From NCBI RefSeq assembly GCF_036173105.1, contig NZ_CP108053.1, forward strand, positions 7,378,001-7,442,000: a stretch of 64,000 bases of DNA, in the 5' to 3' direction. The notes under the pieces were generated by a model. The model searched no databases and was not told where the DNA came from. It saw only the letters and a list, made by a program, of their open reading frames with translations. Below are positions 35,133-43,096 of the stretch, in pieces. This stretch comes from Streptomyces sp. NBC_00287. GTDB lineage: Bacteria; Actinomycetota; Actinomycetes; Streptomycetales; Streptomycetaceae. The translations under genes and the position numbers were made by a program. Within the stretch, counting starts at the first letter, position 1. Every line of letters begins with the position of its first letter.

Positions 35133-35167
35133 ACGTTAACCTTCGGCTAAGGCTTCGGCAAGGGGTT
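35133..35167 (-). promoter_or_regulatory. Promoter of the sugar-uptake operon with shared operator-like element
   Basis: On the minus strand: -35 TTGCCG (plus-strand 35156-35161), 17 nt, -10 TAACGT (35133-35138), about 44 nt upstream of the binding-protein ATG. The -35 box is embedded in AACCCCTTGCCGAA (35154-35167), which matches 13 of 14 bases of the element at the ROK promoter. A GCCGAAG repeat is also present within the spacer. Confidence 0.6.
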
Positions 35168-35271
35168 GGACGAAGTCTGTTCGAAGCGTTGCGTAGCGTT
35201 CGGAATTCCGGACGTGGCGGAGTGCGGGCCGCCGCACCAGCGGCCCGCAACTCCCTTTCAGGCGTTACCGA

Positions 35272-37101
35272 TTACTGCCGGAACCATGCTTGGTTGGTCC
35301 CGCCGTTACAGGTCCACAGACCCACCTTGCTGCCGTCCGCGGTCGCCTGTCCGCCGACGTCCAGACACCGCCCCGAAGCCTCGCTGACGATCTGCCCGTT
35401 GGAGTTCAGCAGCCAGCGCTGAGAGGCGTCACCGCTGAAGTCGGAGCTCGTGCCGAGCCCCGAACTCCCGGCGGTCAGATAGCCGTTGGGGCCCTTGAGC
35501 GCGCCCTTCTTGTCATACGACCAGTGCTGGTCCGCGGAGCCCGTGCAGGTGCTGATCGTCACCGCCGCCGTCAGACACTTCCCGGACTGCTTCCCCTGCC
35601 AGGCACCCGTGACGGCCGAACTGCCCTCGCCCTTCTGGTCGAGGACATACGTCGTGATGGACCGCCCCGGCAGCGAGGCCGACACCGTGCCGCCGCTGAC
35701 CGACGGCTTGGCGACGTGCGCCCAGTCCTCGGTCGCCGAGGTCCGCACGGCCTGCGTCGCCCTGAGCGGAGTGTCGCTGTTGAAGTGCAGGTCCAGCGAA
35801 GTGTCCGTCGCGTTGTGGTTGTTGACCACGACGATCCACTTGCCCTTGCGGTCGTAGGCGCTGACCTCGACGCCGTCCGGCACGCCGGTCACGTTGTGTG
35901 CGACCGAGCCCGGCTTGACGAACTTGCTGTACTGGCCGAGCGCGTAGTACCGCTTGGTGAAGTACAGGGTCTGGTTGCCGTTGGTGGCGTAGTCCGGGTC
36001 GTAGTAGATCAGGCCGTCGTTCCAGCCCGCGTCGTTCTTCGCGTACGGGTCGGTGCCGATCATCTCCGACAGGGCCACCCACCAGTGGAACGCGGAGTCA
36101 TGGGCGACCGCGAAGTCCTTGTGGATGATCCGGGAGAGGTTCAGTCCGCCGTCGATGCTCGGGTCGTACTCCTGTGCCCAGCCCGTGCCGCCCTTGCCGA
36201 AGCAGCAGATCTCCGTGGACCAGGACTCGATGCCGACCTTCTTCGAGGTCTCGTAGACCTTCGCGCGGTTGGCGTCGCTGGGGTTGTCGTAGGTGTGGTG
36301 GGCCAGCTTGTCGACGTACTGGGCCGTGCCCGGCTGCGAGATCCACTGCGGGACCTCGTCGTTGAACTTCACCGTGCTGGTGGACTCGTCGGCGATGATG
36401 CCGGTCCGCTGCCCGCGCGCCTCCTGCTCGGCGCCGAGGGCGCGCACGATGTCGTCGCGCTGCGGGACATCGACGAGCATGCCCTCCTGGCCGCAGGAGT
36501 CGAAGCTGTTGGTGGGCTCGTTGAAGGGGCTGATGTAGTCGAACCGCGCGCCCTGGCGGGCGAAGTGGTCGGTGACATCGGCGATGTACTTGGCGAAGTC
36601 CTGCTCGTTCTCCGCCTTGAGATAGCCGCCGCAGCTCTTGCCGTTGGTCTTCCACTCGGCCGGCGCGCTGTTGACGAAGGCGACCAGGTCCTCGACGCCG
36701 TACTTCGCGGCGTAGGCGAGGAAGGTGCGGCCGCCCTTGTCCTTGGTCCAGTCGTAACTGCCGTCGTCGTTACGGAAGTCCTCCGGAGCGCGGGACGGGG
36801 TCGTGACCGCCGTACCGCCACCGCCGATGTTGTAGCGGTAGTTGCTGAGGTCCAGGCCCTCCGAGGAGAAGAGCAGCTTGGCGACCTTGGCCTGCACCTT
36901 GGGGTCGAAGTTCTTCAGGTCATTGACCCACCAGGCGCCGGAGGCACCGATGTTGTCGATGGTCTGGGCGGCGTACGGGGAGACCTCGGCCGCCATGGGG
37001 GTTGCGGCCGAAGCGGGCGGGGCGGATATGAGAGGGCCGGTGACAGCGAGTGCGGCTGCGGCTGTCAACAGGGCCGATCTCCGGGGGTGGGGCAGAGTCA
37101 C
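35272..37101 (-). CDS. Secreted GH30 endo-beta-1,6-galactanase with CBM13
   Basis: A 609-residue secreted enzyme: signal peptide (PRRSALLTAAAALAVTG, cleavage near ASA), GH30 (subfamily 5-like) barrel with side beta domain (about 35-475), and a C-terminal ricin-B/CBM13 domain (about 485-609; QSGKCLTA, GDASQRWLL, GRCLDVGG). Catalytic residues: acid/base E195 in PFNEPTNS and nucleophile E297 in WSTEICC. Predicted to cut beta-1,6-galactan side chains of type II arabinogalactan; an enzyme of this class is known from S. avermitilis. GTG 37101 was chosen because GGAAGGG ends 6 nt upstream; in-frame ATGs at 37107 and 37122 have poor spacing. It lies 17 bp after the ROK gene, probably in the same transcript. 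Confidence 0.88.
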   Translation of the reverse strand: MTLPHPRRSALLTAAAALAVTGPLISAPPASAATPMAAEVSPYAAQTIDNIGASGAWWVNDLKNFDPKVQAKVAKLLFSSEGLDLSNYRYNIGGGGTAVTTPSRAPEDFRNDDGSYDWTKDKGGRTFLAYAAKYGVEDLVAFVNSAPAEWKTNGKSCGGYLKAENEQDFAKYIADVTDHFARQGARFDYISPFNEPTNSFDSCGQEGMLVDVPQRDDIVRALGAEQEARGQRTGIIADESTSTVKFNDEVPQWISQPGTAQYVDKLAHHTYDNPSDANRAKVYETSKKVGIESWSTEICCFGKGGTGWAQEYDPSIDGGLNLSRIIHKDFAVAHDSAFHWWVALSEMIGTDPYAKNDAGWNDGLIYYDPDYATNGNQTLYFTKRYYALGQYSKFVKPGSVAHNVTGVPDGVEVSAYDRKGKWIVVVNNHNATDTSLDLHFNSDTPLRATQAVRTSATEDWAHVAKPSVSGGTVSASLPGRSITTYVLDQKGEGSSAVTGAWQGKQSGKCLTAAVTISTCTGSADQHWSYDKKGALKGPNGYLTAGSSGLGTSSDFSGDASQRWLLNSNGQIVSEASGRCLDVGGQATADGSKVGLWTCNGGTNQAWFRQ

Positions 37102-37118
37102 GTGCATCCCTTCCGTCG

Positions 37119-38366
37119 TCATGAAGGTGGTGCGGTACGGCTCCTTGCTGCGGTGCTGTTTCGTGCGGTCCTCTGTCCGACCGACTGAAGTGCCCCTTCG
37201 AGCGCGAAAGTCGCCGCGCCCAGGCACACCGGGTCGGTCGGGATGGGGGAGAGGACGATCTCGGTGGCGGCCATGGGCCGCCTGAGCGCGTGCCGGGCGA
37301 CGGCCTCGCGCACTTCTCTCAGCAGGGGTTCGCCGAGCGTGGCGGCGACCCAGCTGCTGAGGACGACCACTTCGGGGTTGAACAGATTGACCAGGTCGGC
37401 GATGCCGGCGCCCAGATAACGGGCCGTGTCCCGTACGACCTTGAGCGCGACCGGGTCGCCGGAGGCGATACCGCGGGCCAGCGCGTCGATGGTCGCGGTC
37501 TGGTCCTCGGGGTGCAGAAGGGAGCTTTGAGGGCTCAACTCCCGCAGATTCAGCATGATTCCGGGCGCGCCGACATACGTCTCCACACAGCCGTGGTTGC
37601 CGCAGTGGCACAGCCGCCCGTCCAGCACGAGCGTGGTGTGACCCCACTCGCCGGCGCTGTTGCTCACGCCCCGGTGGAGCCCGCCGCCGAGGACGATCCC
37701 CGCGCCCACCCCGGTGCCGAGGTTGACCACCACGGCGTCCCCGCGCCCGCGCGCCGCCCCGAACCACAGCTCGGCCACCGCGCTGGCGCGCAGCGGGTTG
37801 TCGAGGTACAGGGGGTAGGCGATGTGATCGGAGAGGAGGTCGAGGAGCGGCACGTCGTGCCAGTCCCAGTTGGGCGCGTACTCCGAGACACCGGTGTCGC
37901 GGTCCACCTGACCCGGCACGCTCACCCCGACGCCGAGCACCCGGGCGCCCTCCACCCCGGCCTGCGCCACCACCGAGCCGACGGCCGTGGCGACATGGCC
38001 GACGACCTGCTCGGGGCGGCTCTCGCCGGGGCGCATGTCCTCGTCGGCGCGGGCCAGGACGTTCAGCGCGAGATCGAACAGCTCGACCCTGACGTACGTC
38101 TCCGCGAGATCGACGCCGATCAGCGCGCCCCCGGAGGCGTTGACCGCGACGAGGCCGCGGGGTCGCCCGCCCGCGGAGTCCTCGAAGCCGACCTCGGTGA
38201 TCATCCTCAGGTCGAGCAGCTCCCCGACGAGCGTGGCGACCGTGGCGAGGCTCAGCCCGGTGGCGGCCGCCAGCTCCTGCCGTGAGGTGGGCGACGCGGC
38301 GATGATCTGGCGCAGCACCTCGTAGCGGTTCGCGGTGCGGATGTCCCGTGATGTGCCGCGCTTCAT
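37119..38366 (-). CDS. ROK family transcriptional regulator
   Basis: A 415-residue regulator. The N-terminal MarR-like HTH (about 15-70; SRQELAAATGLSLATVATLV) precedes a ROK sugar-kinase-like domain with DLAETYVRVEL, the VVVNLGTGVGAGIVLGG glycine-rich loop and the zinc signature CHCGNHGCVE. Members repress sugar genes and are released by a sugar or its phosphate. Sitting directly upstream of the GH30 galactanase and sharing a promoter element with the sugar importer, it most likely controls both. Transcription starts from the -35/-10 pair upstream. Confidence 0.9.
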   Translation of the reverse strand: MKRGTSRDIRTANRYEVLRQIIAASPTSRQELAAATGLSLATVATLVGELLDLRMITEVGFEDSAGGRPRGLVAVNASGGALIGVDLAETYVRVELFDLALNVLARADEDMRPGESRPEQVVGHVATAVGSVVAQAGVEGARVLGVGVSVPGQVDRDTGVSEYAPNWDWHDVPLLDLLSDHIAYPLYLDNPLRASAVAELWFGAARGRGDAVVVNLGTGVGAGIVLGGGLHRGVSNSAGEWGHTTLVLDGRLCHCGNHGCVETYVGAPGIMLNLRELSPQSSLLHPEDQTATIDALARGIASGDPVALKVVRDTARYLGAGIADLVNLFNPEVVVLSSWVAATLGEPLLREVREAVARHALRRPMAATEIVLSPIPTDPVCLGAATFALEGALQSVGQRTARNSTAARSRTAPPS

Positions 38367-38402
38367 CGAACTCCCCTCGCTGACGCCCCCTTGCGCGGCG
38401 CA

Positions 38403-38438
38403 AGGCTATGGGCTGCGAGGGACTTTCGACAAGGGGTT
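38403..38438 (-). promoter_or_regulatory. Promoter of the ROK-GH30 genes with shared operator-like element
   Basis: On the minus strand: -35 TTGTCG (plus 38427-38432), 18 nt, -10 TAGCCT (38403-38408), leader about 30 nt. The -35 box lies in AACCCCTTGTCGAA (38425-38438), 13/14 identical to that at 35154-35167. An inverted pair GGACTTTC (38420-38427) / GAAAGTCC (38454-38461) surrounds it; that pair may instead end the aldO transcript. Confidence 0.6.
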
Positions 38439-38466
38439 AGGAAAGGGGGTGTAGAAAGTCCCCGGC

Positions 38467-39711
38467 TCAGCCGCCCAGTACGTCCCGCACGAACGCGTTG
38501 GCGAACTTGCCGCCCGGGTCCAACGACCGCGCCAGCTCCCGGAAGTCACCGATCCGCGGATACCGCGCACGCAGTTCCCCGGCCGGCATGGTGAACACCT
38601 TCCCCCAGTGCGGCCGGGCCTCAAGACCCGCCAGCGCCTCCTCCACCCGCCGCACCACGGGAAGCACGGCCGCCGTGTCCTCGACCCAGGTGAAGTGCAG
38701 TGCCACCGTCTCCCGGCCGTACGACGGACTCAGCCACTGCTCGTCGGCGGCCACCGTCCGCACCTCGCAGGTCTGCAGCACCGGCGCCATGGTCGTACGG
38801 ATCGCGTCCAGCGCGCGCAGCGCGTCCATGGCGTACGGCCGGGGCAGCAGGTACTCCGACTGGAGCTCGGCACCGCTGCTCGGGATGAACTCCGCCCGGA
38901 AGTGCGGCAGTCGCTCGTGCCAGGGCCCCGGGACGCCGAACTGCTCGGTGCAGTTGACCGCGGGCATGCCCGGCACCGGGTGCATCTTCTCGGTCGCGGA
39001 CGCGGCCCACGGGAAGTCCGGCAGCGGCTGGTCGGTACGCCGCTTCAGCCACACCTGACGGAAGCCCGGCGCACCCCAGTCGGTGAACAGGCTGACGCTG
39101 TACGCCGCCCTGGCCACTGTCTCGAACTCCAGCCGTTCCAGCGGAAGTTCGGTGAAGACGTGCTGCTCGACCTCGAACGCCGGCTCCAGATCCAGGGTGA
39201 GCGCGGTGACCACGCCGAGCGCGCCGAGCGAGGTCACGGCCCCGCCGAACCGGGCTTCCTCGCGCCCGATGCGCAGGGTCGATCCGTCCGCGGTCACCAG
39301 CTCCACCTCGCGCACGGGCGCGGCCAGCGAGCCATTGGCCACCCCCGAGCCATGGGTGCCGGTCGCGAGCGACCCCGCCACCGAGATGTGCGGCAGCGAC
39401 GCCATGTTGGGCAGGGCAAGCCCGTGCCCGTGCACCACCCGCGCGAGTTCCGCGTACCGCACCCCGCCACCGACCCGTACGGTTCGGGCGGCCGTGTCGA
39501 CGTCGATCGGGGCAGGCAGCTCGGCGAGCGACACCAGAGCGCCCTCGGCCCCCGGCTCGGCGATCTCGTTGAAGGAGTGCCCACTGCCCAGCACCCGCAC
39601 CCGGGCACTGTCGGCCACCAAGGCCCTGAGCGCGTCGAGCGAGTGCGGGCGGTGCAGTTCCTTCGTGGTGTAGGTGATGTTGCCGGCCCAGTTGGTGACC
39701 GTCTCCGTCAT
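38467..39711 (-). CDS. aldO: Alditol oxidase (AldO/xylitol oxidase type)
   Basis: A 414-residue FAD-dependent oxidase of the VAO family, close to S. coelicolor alditol oxidase, which has 418 residues. It oxidises the terminal hydroxyl of polyols such as xylitol and sorbitol to the aldose, making H2O2. The FAD domain shows LGSGHSFNEI with the flavin-linked His at about 45, GTHGSGVANGS and FGGAVTSLGALGVVTALTL. The C-terminal ALO domain ends with FTMPAGELRARYPR and PGGKFANAF. No signal peptide; cytoplasmic. It is divergent from a radical SAM gene, and 155 bases with a GCAGATCTGC palindrome separate the starts. Confidence 0.9.
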   Translation of the reverse strand: MTETVTNWAGNITYTTKELHRPHSLDALRALVADSARVRVLGSGHSFNEIAEPGAEGALVSLAELPAPIDVDTAARTVRVGGGVRYAELARVVHGHGLALPNMASLPHISVAGSLATGTHGSGVANGSLAAPVREVELVTADGSTLRIGREEARFGGAVTSLGALGVVTALTLDLEPAFEVEQHVFTELPLERLEFETVARAAYSVSLFTDWGAPGFRQVWLKRRTDQPLPDFPWAASATEKMHPVPGMPAVNCTEQFGVPGPWHERLPHFRAEFIPSSGAELQSEYLLPRPYAMDALRALDAIRTTMAPVLQTCEVRTVAADEQWLSPSYGRETVALHFTWVEDTAAVLPVVRRVEEALAGLEARPHWGKVFTMPAGELRARYPRIGDFRELARSLDPGGKFANAFVRDVLGG

Positions 39712-39792
39712 CCGTCGTCCCTCCCGGAGAGTGCGTGTGCGCCGAGCCTCTCATCCGCCCGGCCGAACCGTAGGCCATAGGGGACATATGGG

Positions 39793-39802
39793 GCAGATCT
39801 GC
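39793..39802. promoter_or_regulatory. Small palindrome in the aldO / radical-SAM intergenic region
   Basis: GCAGATCTGC is a perfect 10-bp palindrome about midway between divergent starts at 39711 and 39886. It is a candidate operator, but short enough to occur by chance. Confidence 0.25.
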
Positions 39803-39885
39803 GGCATGAGGGGACCCGGCACGGTTCACGCGCAGGCAGGGGCATACCGTGAGGAGTCGAACGCCTGAGCCGGGAGGAGACACGG

Positions 39886-41205
39886 ATGGGCAGCCGTACC
39901 GCGCTGGTCGAGGATCTGATGGAGCGCTTTCCGCATGTGCCGCGGGAGGCCGTCTTCAAGGAGGACCTGCTCCGGGGCGGTGTCGCCTTCGACCCGTCCG
40001 CGCTGAGCGACAACGAGTCCGGCGAGGTCAAGCCGAAGTCGTACTTCATCTTCTCCTTCGATCACGGCACCCTGCCGGAGCTCGGCGAGGCCGCGCTGCG
40101 GCGGCCCCCGGAGGAGATCATCCTGACCGGTGGGCCGTACGATCTGCGCCGCACCGTGGTCTCCGTGCGCGTGAACCCGTCCTCGCCCTACCGCGTGGCC
40201 GCCGACGAGCACGGCGTGCTCGGCCTCTACCTGGACGGCAAGCGGATCTCCGACGTCGGCGTCCCGCCGATGCCCGAGTACTACCGGCACACCCTCGCCA
40301 GCGGGAAGTCCGTCATGGAGGTCGCCCCGACCATCCAGTGGGGCTATCTGATCTACCTCACCGTCTTCCGCGTCTGCCAGTACTTCGGCGCCAAGGAGGA
40401 GTGCCAGTACTGCGACATCAACCACAACTGGCGCCAGCACAAGGCCGCCGGACGGCCGTACACCGGTGTGAAGGACGTCGAGGAGGTCCTCGAAGCCCTG
40501 GAGATCATCGACCGGTACGACACGCAGAAGGCGTCCACCGCGTACACGTTGACGGGCGGTGCGATCACGTCGAAGGTGGCGGGCCGCGACGAGGCCGACT
40601 TCTACGGCCACTACGCCAAGGCCATCGAGGAGCGCTTCCCGGGGCGGTGGATCGGCAAGGTCGTGGCCCAGGCACTGCCGCGCGACGATGTGCAGCGCTT
40701 CAAGGACTACGGCGTGCAGATCTACCACCCCAACTATGAGGTGTGGGACGAGTACCTCTTCAAGATGTACTGCCCGGGCAAGGAGCGCTACGTCGGCCGC
40801 GACGAGTGGCACAAGCGGATCCTGGACTCCGCGGAGATCTTCGGCGCGCGCAATGTGATCCCCAACTTCGTCGCGGGCGTGGAGATGGCCGAGCCCTTCG
40901 GCTTCACGACGGTCGACGAGGCGATCGAGTCGACCACCGAGGGCCTGCGCTTCTTCATGTCGCACGGCATCACGCCCCGCTTCACCACCTGGTGCCCGGA
41001 GCCCACGACCCCGCTCGGCAAGGCCAATCCGCAGGGCGCGCCGCTGGAGTACCACATCCGGCTGCTGCAGGCCTATCGTCAGACGATGGAGGACTTCGGG
41101 CTCTCCTCGCCTCCCGGCTACGGCCCGCCCGGGCCCGGCCGCGCGGTGTTCTCGGTCAGCTCCTTCATGGACAGCCTGCCCGCGGAGCAGCCGACCGCCG
41201 TGTGA
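39886..41205 (+). CDS. Radical SAM protein with CX8CX2C cluster motif
   Basis: A 439-residue enzyme. Cysteines at 164, 173 and 176 (VCQYFGAKEECQYCDIN) form CX8CX2C instead of the standard CX3CX2C. The rest fits a radical SAM barrel: TAYTLTGGAITSK (GGE-like strand), QIYHPNYEVWDE, IPNFVAGVEMAEPFGFTTV and a C-terminal TTWCPEPTTPLGK. A N-terminal domain of about 150 residues (FIFSFDHGTLPELG, ILTGGPYDLRRTVVSVRVNP) comes before the cluster. GGGAGGAG precedes the ATG by 7 nt. The last Cys in CPEP may ligate another metal. Function unknown; the family is conserved in Streptomyces as far as I know. It is divergent from aldO. Confidence 0.82.
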   Translation: MGSRTALVEDLMERFPHVPREAVFKEDLLRGGVAFDPSALSDNESGEVKPKSYFIFSFDHGTLPELGEAALRRPPEEIILTGGPYDLRRTVVSVRVNPSSPYRVAADEHGVLGLYLDGKRISDVGVPPMPEYYRHTLASGKSVMEVAPTIQWGYLIYLTVFRVCQYFGAKEECQYCDINHNWRQHKAAGRPYTGVKDVEEVLEALEIIDRYDTQKASTAYTLTGGAITSKVAGRDEADFYGHYAKAIEERFPGRWIGKVVAQALPRDDVQRFKDYGVQIYHPNYEVWDEYLFKMYCPGKERYVGRDEWHKRILDSAEIFGARNVIPNFVAGVEMAEPFGFTTVDEAIESTTEGLRFFMSHGITPRFTTWCPEPTTPLGKANPQGAPLEYHIRLLQAYRQTMEDFGLSSPPGYGPPGPGRAVFSVSSFMDSLPAEQPTAV

Positions 41206-41220
41206 CATGAGTTGAGCAAG

Positions 41221-41273
41221 GGGCGCCCGGTATCCGTACCACTCGACGGAGTCGAGGGGGCGGACGGGCGCCC
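41221..41273 (+). terminator. Nested stem-loop after the radical-SAM gene
   Basis: GGGCGCCCG (41221-41229) pairs with CGGGCGCCC (41265-41273), and inside lies CTCGAC (41242-41247) with GTCGAG (41251-41256). It begins 16 nt after the stop. Confidence 0.6.
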
Positions 41274-41400
41274 GTGGCATTTGAATAGCGCGCTTGTCAG
41301 TTGTGTCGAAGACGTGAAAGGCTCGTGTTCTGCCGCGAGGTTCCCCCCAACTCCATTGCCAATATGGTGAGTTGACCTCGCTCGTGGATGCAGGAGACCC

Positions 41401-42897
41401 ATGCCCGACCTGCCGACCCCCCAGGACGCCACCGAGGCCGCGCTGTTCTCCGAGTGCTGGGACGCCGTGCTCTCGTACGCCGACCTGTGCACGGCCGGTT
41501 CGACCGCGGCCACCGAACTGGCCACGGAGGCGTTCTCGACCGGCATGCGCGAGGCCCGCGCCGCCGACTCGCACGGCACCCGGTACGCCGGCCGCCGCCC
41601 GCCCCGACTGCCCCGGATACCGCTGCTGTTGACCGCCGTACGCACCACCGCCGCCGACTGGGAAGTCACCGGCCGGGGCAACCGGCTCGCCCCCGATCTG
41701 CGCCTGTGGCTCAACTCCGACCAGGCCGCACGCTACGCCGGACCGCCACAGGGCCGCCCGCTCGCACTGCGCGGACTGCGCGACATGCAGCAGCCCGACG
41801 CCGAACTGCTGTGGCTGGCCGAGGTGGAGGCGCTGCCGCTGTCCACGGTGGCCCGCCGGCTCGGCCTGGACCCGGCCACCGTCTCCGACGAACTGGTCCA
41901 GGTGCGGGGCCTGTTCAGGGACCGCTGCCACCGCAACCACCTCGACGCGCCGAAGGCACCCGAATGCCGTGGCTACGTCCGGCTGCTCGACGCGGTGACC
42001 CGCTCACCCGTCGCCGACACCCCCGACGACCTCTCCCACCACCTCGCCCGCTGCGTGGACTGCGCCGAGGCCGCCGCCTGTCTGCGACTGCACGGCGTCG
42101 GACTGCCCGCCGCCCTCGCCGGCGGAGTCATCGGCTGGGGCGGACTCGCCTACCTGGAGCGCCGCCGGCGCGCCGCCGAGGTCCGCCTGGGCCCCGGACG
42201 CCCTTCGGCCTCGCCCTTGGACGGCCCCGACCCCGACCCCGCCGCGCAGAAGGCGAAGGCGGTACGGAGTGGGCTGATCGTGGCCGCCGTGCTGGTGTCG
42301 CTGCTGGCGCTCGCCGTGTCGATGATGCCGTTCGGCGGTTCCGGCTCCGGCGACGATTCGGCGGCGGGTGACTCCGGGGACCGTCAGCCGGTGGCGGACA
42401 TCCCCGGACCGACGCTCGAACCGTCGGGGGAGGACGTGTCCGTACGCCCGTCCGCCACGAAGCCGTCCGCCGAGCGCCCTGAACCCACCCCGGAGAGCAA
42501 GGACGCCGATCCGGAGCCGCAGGGCACGTCCTCCACCACCGCGGGCAGCGGCGGCGAGGCGGACCCCGAGACCAGCTCGCCCGCGTCCTGCCGGGTCCGC
42601 TACGACCTGGTCAACCAGTGGCCCGACGGCTTCCAGGCCACCGTCACCGTCACCACCGAACAACCCCTGGAAACCTGGCGCGTCGCCTGGTCCTTCCGCG
42701 ACGGCCAGCACGTCGGCCAGATGTGGGACGCGAGCTTCACCCAGAACGACTCCCGGGTCACGGCGACCGCCGCCGACTACAACAAGGCGGTCCCCGCCGA
42801 CGGCACCCTGAGCTTCGGCTTCATCGCCTCCTGGCAGGGCAAGAACTCCCCGGCGCACGACTTCGCGCTGAACGGGCGGGAGTGCCGTACAAGCTGA
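41401..42897 (+). CDS. Membrane sigma-like/zinc-finger protein with extracellular CBM2-like domain
   Basis: A 498-residue single-pass membrane protein. The cytoplasmic part starts with a degenerate sigma region-2-like segment (about 12-95), then an HTH of region-4 type (about 139-175; PLSTVARRLGLDPATVSDEL) and a zinc-finger anti-sigma-like box (C189, HHLARC with H214, C218, C221). A TM helix (about 289-310; SGLIVAAVLVSLLALAVSMM) leads to a Pro/Glu/Thr-rich linker (312-390) and a C-terminal CBM2-like domain (about 394-496; CRVRYDLVNQWPDGFQATVT, WRVAWSFRDGQ, GFIASWQG) facing outside. The plan is that of a polysaccharide-sensing transmembrane regulator. The ATG follows GGAG by 6 nt. Confidence 0.8.
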   Translation: MPDLPTPQDATEAALFSECWDAVLSYADLCTAGSTAATELATEAFSTGMREARAADSHGTRYAGRRPPRLPRIPLLLTAVRTTAADWEVTGRGNRLAPDLRLWLNSDQAARYAGPPQGRPLALRGLRDMQQPDAELLWLAEVEALPLSTVARRLGLDPATVSDELVQVRGLFRDRCHRNHLDAPKAPECRGYVRLLDAVTRSPVADTPDDLSHHLARCVDCAEAAACLRLHGVGLPAALAGGVIGWGGLAYLERRRRAAEVRLGPGRPSASPLDGPDPDPAAQKAKAVRSGLIVAAVLVSLLALAVSMMPFGGSGSGDDSAAGDSGDRQPVADIPGPTLEPSGEDVSVRPSATKPSAERPEPTPESKDADPEPQGTSSTTAGSGGEADPETSSPASCRVRYDLVNQWPDGFQATVTVTTEQPLETWRVAWSFRDGQHVGQMWDASFTQNDSRVTATAADYNKAVPADGTLSFGFIASWQGKNSPAHDFALNGRECRTS

Positions 42898-42907
42898 CGT
42901 AATTCGG

Positions 42908-42938
42908 TTGACGGGCCCGAGGGGGCCCCGGATACCGT
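42908..42938 (+). promoter_or_regulatory. Promoter of the small ORF-rsgA genes
   Basis: TTGACG (42908-42913) and GATACC (42931-42936, 17-nt gap) or TACCGT (42933-42938) give a reasonable -35/-10 pair. A GC-rich inverted repeat (GGGCCC / GGGGCCC) fills the spacer. It lies about 44 nt before the 23-codon ORF. Confidence 0.5.
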
Positions 42939-42981
42939 GTGGTCGTTCGTTCCGAGCGTGCTGTGGAGGAGGTGTCGACCG

Positions 42982-43053
42982 ATGGCTGTCATTGCGATGA
43001 GCGCTGCCCGCAAGCAGGAATCCATCAAGTCCACCTCCGTGGCCGCCGGCTGA
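42982..43053 (+). CDS. 23-residue peptide ORF upstream of rsgA
   Basis: ATG at 42982 follows a very strong GGAGGAGGT site (42966-42974). The peptide starts MAVIAMSAARKQESIKST and ends SVAAG. It contains no rare-codon or amino-acid run. The stop is 43 nt before the TTG start of rsgA. It may be a leader peptide affecting rsgA translation or an independent small protein. Confidence 0.45.
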   Translation: MAVIAMSAARKQESIKSTSVAAG

Positions 43054-43096
43054 ACCCGACTTCCGTCGCCGGGGCCGCCCTTGTGAAGGGTCACCC

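Noticed and set aside
29134..38366. A missing ABC ATPase as evidence of a broken importer
   Set aside because: Streptomyces oligosaccharide importers normally lack a local ATPase and use a shared MsiK; absence is expected.
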